Source: Hirsutella rhossiliensis
Lineage: Eukaryota > Ascomycota > Sordariomycetes > Hypocreales > Ophiocordycipitaceae
Direction: 5' to 3'
Length of the DNA: 64,000 nt
Assembly: GCF_020360975.1 (NCBI RefSeq)
Contig: NW_025408688.1
Span: 62,001-126,000 of the forward strand
In this document: positions 55,407 to 64,000 of the stretch, piece after piece
Numbering within the stretch: position 1 is the first letter of the stretch
Layout: each line of letters begins with the position of its first letter
Notes under the pieces: generated by a model
Database searches by the model: none
Told to the model about the DNA's origin: nothing
Seen by the model: only the letters and a program-made list of their open reading frames with translations
Position numbers and translations under genes: made by a program

Positions 55407-56695
55407 GGAGCTAGGGAGAGGAGGAAGGAAAGTAAAGGGACAAGGCATAACGCGCAGGACATAAACAAGGTCACGGAGAACAAATAGAGGCAGGCACTAT
55501 CGTAAGAAATAGGTCGCAAGCTAAAGTTGTTGTTTCAAAAAAGAGATAAACGTTGTAATGTGTAGAGTAATGGTAATTTTGCAGCGATAAGTTTCGTTAG
55601 GAATAGCATCTCGAGAGGGAGAACGGTTTATTTTAGTAAAGGCAAGAGGCGTAAGAGAGCGATAGGTTTATAGTAGGCAGCTCATTTCTGCATGCGATAG
55701 CGGATAGGTCGAGCGGGCGGGTCGGAGGTGCTCGCGACAATAGAGTCAAGAGGGGAACCCGGCTTGGCTGCCGGAGCGGAACGGGCGGGACGCCGCTCGG
55801 TCGAGACGAAGAAGCGGCCGGCGGGGAGAGGAGGAGGGGGCGGAGCTGACGGTGTCCGAAGACGAGGAAGGCGGCGAATTCTGCTGCTGCAAGCGCGCCC
55901 TCTTCATGGGCGTATCGGCAAGGGCCGGGTGGGAAGTTTAGTGTAAAAGAGAAGGGCCAGTGGCGATGGTGTGTAAGAGAAGTCAAAGGATTCTAAACAA
56001 AGACGCAACATGGCGTTAGTGGTAGGTTATATAAGGAGCCTTTGTAAAAGAGGGTTATAAGATGCGTATAGAGGAGAGTGCAATAAGAGAAGGGAGAACT
56101 TTAAAAGGCGGTCTAGTAAGATGTTGAGAGTTTTTAAGACAAGCAGGACGCGCGAAGCTATATTCGAGGAGAAGCAGGCAGCCCTATTCGCAACACGTGT
56201 AAGACATGGTTTTAAACTTCAGCGGGCAAGTGTCTAGGGGCATACGGAAGCTTTGACTGATAAGAGCTGGATGACAAGAAGGAAAAGCGTAGCATGCAAA
56301 GCATAGGCAAGAAGAAGCCGTCGCGGCGACGTACATATAAGGATCGGCCGAGGCCGTCTAGCCTATCGCATATAGCAGCAGGCAATGGCGGGCGGGCTTA
56401 ATAGAAAGGCGGCGCCGGTATAATGCAAAGAGCAGCAGCACGCATATAGACATAGTAGAGAGCTACGAGTAAGATATATAGACTTTTGTAGAGGATCCTA
56501 TATGCGCAAGAGGGGTGCCAGTCAGCAAGATAAGTGCAGGGCGAATAATCGAGGCAAGGATTTATACGCTGTTATTACACTTACGAGGATTTACGCCAGG
56601 GGCCTAGTGGCACCATAAGTAGGCAGGGCCAAAGAGGGCAGGTGCAAAAGAGGAAGACAAGACGTCCGTGGGGGCTTTGGTAGACCGGTGTCGCA
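55407..56695. other. Unannotated GC-rich stretch, no supported gene
   Basis: Short ORFs only (e.g. 55633-55986 minus, 55728-55946 plus), Arg/Ala-rich as expected from composition. AT-richer patches with many TA dinucleotides lie at 55480-55680 and 55980-56560. Confidence 0.5.
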
Positions 56696-57770
56696 ATGAA
56701 GCCAGCCAACGGAAGGGACCAGTCCGGAGCGGGGGACGGGGCAAGCCCGGCGCCAGAAGCCTGCGCAGCGCCGTACACAGGACCAGAGTTCCAGCCGACC
56801 ACAGCAGCGCCGGCACTTGCTAGCGGCGCCCCTCGGAGAGAGCAAGAAGAGGCGTCAAGGGAGGCGCCTCCGAGGCGAGGGCGGGGAAGACCGCCAGGAC
56901 TAGGGAGATGGAGGATCAGCGCAGGCCGAGTCATGCCGCGGGATATCCAGCCTCGGCCGACACCAAGCGCGGCGGCAACTTGGCTGCCGCCGACACCGAG
57001 GGCGGCAGGGCACTGGCTGCCGCAAGGCGTGCCCAGCGCCGTCTCGGCCTCAGGGAAAAGCCAGCGCGCACCAAGAGAAATCCGGCCTCTGCCGACAGTA
57101 GAGGCCGCCGGTCCTTCGCCGCCGCCGACGAGAAGTTCGGACGTTCCGCGGGACATTCGGCCACAGCCGACATGGAGGGCCGCCGGCCCTTCGCCGCCGA
57201 CGAGAAGTTCGGACGCGCCGCGGGATATCTAGGCTCTGTCGACACCGACGGCGGTAGGGCGCCGGCTGCCGCAAGGCGGGCCTAGCGCCGTCTCGGCCTC
57301 AGGGAAAAGCCAGCGCGCACCGAGGGAAATCCGGCCTCTGCCGACGGTGGAGGCCGCCGGGCCTCGCCGCCGCCGACGAGAAGTTCGGACGTTCCGCGGG
57401 ATATTCGGCCACAACCGACTTGGAGGGCCGCCGGCCCTTCGCCGCCGTCAAGCGGGACTAGCTCGGCCGTAGTCTCGATCGGAAGCCAGCACTCGCCGCG
57501 AGCCATCCAGTCCCGGCCGGCCAGCAGGGCCGAGATCCCCGCCACAACTCCGGCCGCAGCCGGGCTGCTTGTTGGCGGCAGAGATAGCGCCTCGGCAGGT
57601 ACGGTCGTAGAGCGAGGTAAAGGCGTGTAGCGGTGATAGCTAACCGGACGCAGGTAGATCGGCGATAAGACGGCAGGCGAGGAAGAGCAGAAGAGGAAAC
57701 GCCATCTTAGTAGTGGGCAGGCCGAGCGGAAACGCGCCCGGTCGGTGAAAGGTGCCGAGACCAAGGGAGC
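56696..57770 (+). pseudogene. Helitron B transposase N-terminal repeat region
   Basis: From ATG 56696 a Pro/Ala-rich sequence includes an AT-hook-like PPRRGRGRPPGLG. Repeated units follow: PRDIQPRPTPSAAATWLPP, PREIRPLPTVEAAGPSPPP, PRDIRPQPTWRAAGPSPP. A TAG at 57230-57232 replaces the CAG that follows the same GATATC upstream, after which the frame carries on with the repeat (QRAPREIRPLPTVEAAG). The DNA repeat period is 249 bp (83 codons). The IQPR core recalls the repeats of Helitron A. Confidence 0.5.
56930..57475. repeat. 249-bp tandem duplication inside the Helitron B leader
   Basis: GTCTCGGCCTCAGGGAAAAG occurs at 57041 and 57290, with ~200 bp of matching sequence after each. Shorter internal repeats of CGCCGACGAGAAGTTCGGAC recur at 57124, 57200 and 57374. 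Confidence 0.85.
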
Positions 57771-58555
57771 TGCAGGCCGAGGACCTAGCCAGCGCGCTGC
57801 GGCACCTCGACGAGGAGTTCGAGGCGGGCGAGAGGCTGGCTAACGAGCAGACGTGGTGTGCGCCGGTGCCGCGCGAGAGGCAGGTGAGGACGGTGCGGAA
57901 GTTCTACCGGGCGTTCCACGACGCTGGCACGCTGCCGATCGCGACCTGCACGCTATGCTACCGGAAGCGGGCCAAGGGGGAGCTGAGGGAGATGGCGTGG
58001 GAGGGGTGGGAGGGGTGGTCGCGGAGCGGTGTTGCGGGGGGCGGGCGGTCCCCGTTCGGGTGCCAAGCCTGCTTCCCGGAGGGCAGGCCGGTGGCGGTCT
58101 GCGCAGAGTGCGCGCGATGGGCCGGGCGTGAGGGGGCGTCGCCGGCCATGCACCTCCATGGGCGGCTCGGCTGCGAGCACGCGTACCCCGACGAGCTAAA
58201 GGACCTCACGCCGCTCGAGGAGAAGCTCATCTCGCTCAACTCGTGCTACGGCTTCGTGACGAAGTATAGCATCCCCGGCGGCCAGAGGCAGAGCGTGAGG
58301 TACCCGAGGCACGTCAAGGGCCATATCACGGTGTTCCCGAACGACGTGCAGGGCCTGGCTGCCAAGGTGCTCCCGCACCCGCTGGTCCGGGTCATGGACG
58401 AGATCCACGTCTCGTGGCAGGGCGCTGAGAGGCCCGGGCCGCGGGACCTATCAGGCCTGCTGTCGGTAAGGCGGTCGGCGGTCGAGAGGGCGCTGGCCTG
58501 GCTCAGGAGAACAACCCGCTCTACGGCGAGGTCGAGATCGACGCGGCGGAGATAG
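57752..58555 (+). CDS. Helitron B N-terminal zinc and DUF6570-like region
   Basis: A 267-codon frame: RELQAEDLASALRHLDEEFE, QTWCAPVPRERQVRTVRKFY and ATCTLCYRKRAKGELREM. Cys pairs follow (GCQACFPEG, VCAECARW, and C-H in GCEHAYPDELKDL), a likely zinc-binding segment. Then come EEKLISLNSCYGFVTKYSIP, RYPRHVKGHITVFPNDVQGL and DEIHVSWQGAERPGPRDLSG. In Helitron A the Cys segment is destroyed, so B shows the intact form. It continues in another frame after 58520. Confidence 0.75.
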   Translation: MPRPRELQAEDLASALRHLDEEFEAGERLANEQTWCAPVPRERQVRTVRKFYRAFHDAGTLPIATCTLCYRKRAKGELREMAWEGWEGWSRSGVAGGGRSPFGCQACFPEGRPVAVCAECARWAGREGASPAMHLHGRLGCEHAYPDELKDLTPLEEKLISLNSCYGFVTKYSIPGGQRQSVRYPRHVKGHITVFPNDVQGLAAKVLPHPLVRVMDEIHVSWQGAERPGPRDLSGLLSVRRSAVERALAWLRRTTRSTARSRSTRRR

Positions 58556-60530
58556 CCAGCTGGGGGGCGCCGCCGCACGGGGTGCCGCCGGTGGTGTGCG
58601 AGCGGCTGGAGCGAAACGAGCCGTCGGCGCGGGAGAGGACGCAGACGGCGCAGGTGGTGCCGCCGTCGGAGCGGGCCATGGACGACGGAGGCGCGGCCGA
58701 GATCGAGGAGGTCCTCGCGATGCTAAGGCAGGGCCAGGACCCCGCCGAGGGGAGCCGCGACGTCGGGCTCACGTGCGAGGACGACGACAGGGACGGCGCT
58801 AGGCCCGAAGAGGACGGGGACGTAATCAATGAGGTAACGTCTTCCGGCATGTTCCCGTTAGATGGGGCGCCAGATGTGGCCGACGCCGAGAAGATTCGCT
58901 TCGCCCGCGACGCGGTCGGGCCCGAGGGAGCGCGCGCCAGCCCGAGGACGTGGGTAGGGACGGCGGCCAGAGGGCGGCGGGCGACGGCGGCGACGGCGAG
59001 CCGTACATACAGGTGCGACGCGGCGAGGATTTCGCCGACTCGGCGGACGCCTCCTTCTGCAAAGGCCTTCCGACCCTGTTCCCTTGGCTTAGGCGGGCCG
59101 AGGCTCGCCGACGAGGACGCCGCGGGAGAGCGCGGGCCCAGCGTCGGGAACCAGGGCGCCCAGGCGGAGCGGGTTGCAGAGGGCCTTATGTCGACGCGGA
59201 ACATGAAGCTCCAGGCATGGGCCGACGTCGTGCTGCGGCGTCACGGCGGCCGGTTCGCGACGCACCCTATCTTCGCCTTCCTTGTCTTTAACATGGGCGT
59301 GCGGTCTAAGAACCGCCAGGCCAGCATGCTAGGCGTAGCGAGGAAGAACTTCGCAAGGGTCGAGGGCCTACTAAAGTCGTTAACGGCGCAGAGGCTCGAG
59401 GCGGCCAGGCCGAGCTCGAGGCCACAGGTAAGACTAGCGACGACGGGGTAAGAGCTCCTCCGGTCCCTCTCCGTGTTCGGCTACCGGCAGCCAATGTCGA
59501 GGAGAGCCGCCTTAGTATGCGGAAGAAGATACTATCCTCATCGTTAGGTACGGGGTGCCGGCTATCTGGTTCACGCTGAACCCGAACGACATTACGAACC
59601 TAGTAAAGTTACGGCTAGCGGCGCACCGCGGCCGCGACCCCGACGAGGCCGAGGCCTTCCTAAGTGACCTAGGGACCGCGTATAAGCGGACGCGGCTGGC
59701 CATATCGGACCCGATGAGCTCGGCCGTCTTCTTCCACCGGGAGATGACGCTCTTCTTCGAGCACTACGTCAACGTCGGTGAGGAGTCGGTGTTCGGCCAC
59801 GTCGGCGCATACTACGGGGCGGTAGAGACCAACGAGCGAGGCGCCCTCCACATCCACGGGCTCCTCTGGCTAAGGGGCAACGCGGGCATTGGCGACGCGC
59901 TCGCCGGCCCGGACGCGGAGGAGCAGGCGGCGTACCGGGAGCGCATCGTCCGCTACGTAGATAGCGTCTTCTCTGAGGTAAGGCGGCCGCCTTAACACAA
60001 ACCCCCCCCCCCCCCGATGCCCCCTATCTGGGTCAGGCTGAGGGGCCTAAGCTGAACCGAGGCCGCAGGAGCTAGACGCAGAAGGTTACTGTGCCATGCA
60101 GGCAGAGCGGTCGGCCACGGCGGACATATCGTCGCGGCTCGACGACGTCGCGCGCTTCACGGACACCTTCGACGAGGAGGCCAACTTCTGCGCGGGCGCG
60201 ACGCAGATCCATACGCATAGCGCGACCTGCGTAAAATACTCGCTCGGCGTGGGGCGCGGAAGGGGACCTCTGCCGGTTTAAGGCGCCGTGGAGGTTGGTG
60301 GAGAGGACGGCGCTGACGGCGGACGGGGTGCTCGAGATCCGGCGGACGCATAGCATGGTGAACCGGTGGAACAGGGCGATGGCAGTGGGGCTACGACACA
60401 ACCACGACATCTCGTTCATCGCGACGCAGCGCAAGACCATGGCCCTAATCTACTATATTACTAACTATGCGACGAAGGTAGAGGACCCGGTGTGGAAGCG
60501 TGTGCCGCCGCGGCCGAGTTCCTTCCTGTG
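58556..60530 (+). pseudogene. Helitron B Rep (HUH endonuclease) domain
   Basis: Linker SSGMFPLDGAPDVADAEKI (58582-59451 frame), then LQAWADVVLRRHGGRFATHP and VPAIWFTLNPNDITNLVKLR. HUH motif LHIHGLLWLRGN (His-Ile-His at 59849-59857). Y2 motif IYYITNYATK (60448-60477). Intron 59978-60068 lies between VDSVFSE and ELDAEGYCAMQAERS. Frame breaks occur near 59070, 59440 and 60265. Confidence 0.8.
59978..60068 (+). other. Intron 1 of Helitron B
   Basis: GTAAGG..CCGCAG, 91 bp, containing a run of 14 C at 60002-60015. Same codon position as in Helitron A. Confidence 0.75.
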
Positions 60531-60649
60531 CTAGAGCCGACGGGAGAGGGCAACAGAAGTGGCGCCGACCGCGACGCCGGCCGGGAGGGCGGGGCCGAAG
60601 GGGTAGCGACGGCGGCGGACCCCGTAGGGGAATAAGACGAGAACGTTCC

Positions 60650-63640
60650 TGCTTAAGGCGGCGAATCGAGTCTTTACGGAGCGGCCGCTGTCGCAGGTCG
60701 AGGTGATCGCGCACCTCCTAGGGTACCCGGCGGAGTTTAGCAGCGGCTCAGCGTGGGCGTATATAAACGCAAACCAGCTCTACTGGGCCGTCTTCCGCCG
60801 GTGGCGGCACCTCCGACGGGCGAGCGGCGCCGAGGCGACGGGCGACGCGCCGGACGAGACGGTCGTCGTCGAGGAGGCTGGCCTGAGGATCCCCACGTTG
60901 AGGCGTACCAGCACCGGGGCGAGCTCCTGCGGGCCTCTGCCTTTATGACTACGCATCGCTTGTAAGGTTAAAGCAAAACGGCAGCGGCGCCGACGGTATG
61001 GCGGGCTGGGGTGAGGTACCCTTCGCGGAGAGCTGGGCGTCGGGGAAGGGCTGGGTGCAGGCGCTTAGGCGGCCGGGTTGCGGGGCGACTGTATGCGTCG
61101 ACGGATACCTCAGCAAGGAGTTCAGCGAGGAAGACGACGAGTCGTGCCACCGGAGGTGCGTACTATAAGACGGGGGGCGCCTAAGAGGAAGGCAGAGCAG
61201 CTAGGGGCATCGGCTAACAGCATCTAGGGCGGCGGTGCAGCACCTGGCCCTATTCGTGCCGTGGGAGTCCTTCCTCGGCGAGGAGGCAGGCGACATTAAC
61301 AACATCTGGGCACGGGCGCGGAGTCGCTGGCGCCGAGGGTCGCGCGGCTCGCAGACAACGTGCAGCTCCTCCGGCGGTCGGCGGAGGACGCGAAGCGCGA
61401 CGCCAAGCAGTGGCCGCCACGGCCGAGGAGGGCGGTATGACGGCGCCGCAGGCCGACGACGAAGGCAGGGGGGCGGCCGAAGGGGGCGAGGAGGCATACC
61501 GCGCCGGCGGGGCGGGCGACGCGGCTCGGCTCATCGACGTCGTCCGAACGCCGCCAGCGCGGGACAAGTCACGGCGCAGTCAACAGAGCTGCTAGCGATG
61601 ACGCAGCAGCTCTGCCGGTTCCAGCAGTCGGCGCTCGGGTCGGCGGCCGAGCTCGCGGCGACGGTGGTGGCGGACGAGAGGGCAGGCAGGCGGGTGAACC
61701 TACCGGGCTCGGCGCTGTCGGGGCGGCACTGCCGCGGCAAGAAGAGGTGCGGGCCATCAAGTCGCAGCAGAGGAGCGCGGCGCGGGAGCGGGAGCGGGCG
61801 ATCCAGGGCATCCAGGGCGGCGGGGCGGCGGCGGGCGTCGGGGCCGACCGCGGCGCGGCCCTTCGCGGGGTGATGGGGGGCTTCGGCGAGGACGACATCG
61901 ACGTAACGGCGGCCGACGGCGACGCAGACGCAGGCACGGCGGCGGGGATGCGCGTGCGGCTCGGCCCGTCGAGCTCGTTCGTCGCCGCCGGCAGGAGCTG
62001 GCGGGCCAGCTCACGCTCAACGAGAAGCAGGCCATCGCCCTCCTAATCGTGTGCCGGCAACTCGACCGAATCCGGCAGGGCGACGACGCAGGCGGCGACG
62101 GTGGTGGCCAGCTCTGCCTATTCATCGGCGGCGAGGGCGGCACCGGCAAGTCGCGCGTCATCGAGGCGCTCGTCGAGCTGCTCGCCCGGAGGGACCTATC
62201 GAGCCGGCTGCTGGTTACGGCGACGTCGGGGACGGCGGCAGCGCGGATCAACGGCATCACGCTGCACTCGGCCTGCGGCCTTACGGTCGGCCAGGGCGGC
62301 CGGGCGGGAGGGCGACGAGGGACATTGACGGCGTACGGCTGGCGGGCCAGGGCGAGCGCTTCGTCGACGGCCGGTCGCGGATGGACTGGCAGGAGAAGGA
62401 GGTGCTGGTGATCGACGAGGTCAGCATGCTCGGGGCGCGGACGCTGCACGCCGCCAACGAGCAGCTCTGCCGGCTGCGGGGGTCGGCGCGGGACTTCGGC
62501 GGCATCCCGGTAGTGATCCTCTGCGGCGACTTCCACCAGTTCCGGCCGGTGCAGGAACGGTCGATCCTGCTGCCGAGCGCGGCGGTGGCGTGGGACGAGG
62601 ACGGGGCGTTCGCGGCCGAGCAGCGGCGGCAGCACGACAAGGCGCACGCGCTGTGGCGGCGCTTCACGACGGTCGTCATGCTAGACGAGCAGATGCGGGC
62701 CGCCGGCGACCCGGAGCTGCGGCGGCTGCTCGGGCGGATCCGCCGGGGCGAGCAGGACCGGTCGGACCTAGAGCTGCTCAACTCGAGATGCTACCGGCCG
62801 GGCAGGCGGATCCCGTGGGAGACGGGCCTGACGGTGGTGACGCCGCTCAACCGGAACCGCTGGAACCTCAACCTAGAGGCGGCGCTCGCGTTCCGGGAGA
62901 GGCGGCGGACGGCGGCGCGCGTCTTCTCCGAGCATAAGTGGAGGGACGGCGTGCCGACGGAAGAGGAGGCGGTGCTAATGCTAGGCCAGGGCGACGACAG
63001 CGCGACCCCGGTGCCGGCCGTCTTCCTCTTCGTGCCAGGCATGCCGGTCGTCGTGAACCAGAACACGCACCAGGGGCTAAGCAACGGGGCCGGGTACACG
63101 GCGGTGGACGTCATCCCCGACCGCGCCTTCCCGGCCACCGCGTCTCGGCGGAGCTCATCATGCACTTCGGCCGCCGGCGGGCATCGTGCTGGCCTCGGAG
63201 ACGACCAAGGACTTCCACTTCGTCGGGATGCCTGCCGGGACGATCCTGCTAACGCCCATCAGCGTCAAGATCACAGCGCAGCGGAAGCGGCCATGGCAGC
63301 GCAACGACGTCAGCCGGAGGGGCCTGCCGTGCGCCGCGGCCTTCGCCTGCACCGACTATAAGGTGCAGGGCGGGACGCTGGAGCGCGTGGCGCTGGAGCT
63401 GCGGGGGGCGAGGATGACGACGGTCGAGGGGAGGGCGGTGCCGTCGTCGTGCGACCCGTATAGCCTATACGTGCAGCTGTCGCGGTGCCCGACGCTCGAC
63501 GGCATCATGCTCGTATCAGAGGTGCGGAGCGGGACCTAGTGGGGAACCGGGTGCCTGAGGAGATGACGGCAGCGCAGGCCCGGCTAGAGGAGCTTAGCAG
63601 GCAGACAACACAGGAGGCGGCCGACTGGCTCCGCAGGTAA
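60650..63640 (+). pseudogene. Helitron B PIF1-type helicase
   Basis: ERPLSQVEVIAHLLGYPAEF, then Walker A GGEGGTGKSRVIEALVELLA (62127-62186, intact), Walker B VLVIDEVSMLGARTLHAANE and GIPVVILCGDFHQFRPVQER. Next are FTTVVMLDEQMRAAGDPELR, LTVVTPLNRNRWNLNLEAAL, ACTDYKVQGGTLERVALELR and YVQLSRCPTLDGIMLVSEV. A continuous frame runs from 62300 to ~63130. The C-terminus ends at 63640. Remaining frame breaks lie outside the main motifs except near 62310. Confidence 0.85.
61156..61227 (+). other. Intron 2 of Helitron B
   Basis: GTGCGT..GGCTAAC..CATCTAG, 72 bp, with a textbook branch site. Splicing restores CHRRAAVQHLALFVPWESF. Confidence 0.85.
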
Positions 63641-64000
63641 CGCAGGCGCCCTGCATTTTCCACACTTCTGACGTAAAAGGAGTGTAGGTTAAGGGCCAGG
63701 AGGACGGGCGAAGGGGGTGGTCTGTGGAGGCGTGTGGTCTATGGCGGAGTTAGAAGCCGGGCCGGCTTGGGCACCTTCCTCTATGTGGTCTGCGGCGGCG
63801 TATGGTCTACGGAGGCGTTGGAAGCGAACTGCGCAGCTGGAACTAAAAGGGCAGCAAGGGGCAGGGCATTATGCATTTTTATTTATTAACGAATGAAAAG
63901 CGAGAACATCGACGAATCAAAAGCGAGAAAAGAACAACTGACGAATCAAAAGCGAGAACGCCAGCGAATCAGAGGGCGGCATTTGCGGGGGGGAAATCGA
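63641..64000. repeat. 3' flank of Helitron B with two repeat sets
   Basis: A ~65-bp unit (TGGTCTGTGGAGGCGTGTGG..) recurs as TGGTCTGCGGCGGCGTATGG at about 63718 and 63786. From 63889, three copies of GAATCAAAAGCGAGAA-type units precede GAATCAGAGGGCGG, which resembles CCAATCAGAGGCGG at 54374. The window may end at the start of a further unit. A possible hairpin, ACACTTCT / AGGAGTGT, lies at 63662-63687. Confidence 0.6.

Larger units (their letters stand above)
57752..63640 (+). mobile_element. Helitron B coding region (Rep-helicase)
   Basis: Same architecture and intron positions as Helitron A, but better preserved and more GC-rich. DUF6570-like, Rep and helicase blocks follow in order to the stop TAA at 63638-63640. 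Frameshifts remain near 58520, 59000-59100, 59430-59520, 60260, 60530, 61430, 61740, 62000, 62310 and 63130. Termini were not identified. Confidence 0.85.

Noticed and set aside
61757..62647. Antisense 296-codon ORF over Helitron B
   Set aside because: Arg/Pro-rich shadow of the helicase frame in GC-rich DNA.

Overview
The window looks like a transposon-dense accessory stretch of a filamentous ascomycete (Pezizomycotina-type) genome. The evidence is short spliceosomal introns of about 50-120 bp with GTRAGT donors, CTAAC/CTGAC-like branch sites and YAG acceptors, a Pho85-type cyclin, F-box, ankyrin and chromodomain-like genes, Ty1/copia retrotransposons, and Helitrons whose transposase carries a PIF1-type helicase. 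No bacterial-style operon, rRNA, convincing tRNA or CRISPR array was seen.

Layout. 1-1.2 kb: a foldback element with long inverted arms, invaded by a ~300 bp solo LTR; the same LTR family recurs at 6.5 kb with a perfect 5-bp target duplication. 1.6-2.2 kb: a 13-bp minisatellite. 3.2-4.0 kb: Pcl-like cyclin. 8.3-10.9 kb: multi-exon coiled-coil / PWWP-like / zinc-finger gene. 13.2-19.1 kb: complete Copia-1 (+ strand) with matched LTRs and ATCTT duplications. 19.2-20.3 kb: Q-rich gene. 22.6-23.7 kb: chromodomain-like gene. 24.1-26.7 kb: large protein with ATP-grasp-like C-terminus, then a 15-bp minisatellite. 28.6 kb: another solo LTR (GTACC duplication). 29.5-32.9 kb: F-box, ankyrin and four-TM membrane genes. 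33.3-39.3 kb: complete Copia-2 (- strand, CTTAA duplications). 39.7-43.0 kb: Copia-3 relic lacking both ends. 43-64 kb: two Helitron-derived units in tandem, both reading rightward. Each is headed by CCAAT boxes and nested-hairpin repeats. The first is flanked by a reverse-strand duplicated ORF family, the second by a MYND zinc-finger gene. Base composition becomes clearly GC-rich in the second Helitron.

The elements share logic. All three copia copies have a CCCH-ordered gag knuckle, an AT-hook after the integrase core and a QTDD reverse-transcriptase box. Both Helitrons encode a DUF6570-like region, an HUH/Y2 Rep domain and a PIF1 helicase, with two introns at identical positions.

A caution applies to every gene call. 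Many otherwise protein-like genes, of host and transposon alike, are split by single-base frameshifts. The two nearly identical Copia-2 LTRs differ mainly by one-base indels in G runs. Some broken genes may therefore be residual homopolymer errors in the assembly and not real pseudogenes.
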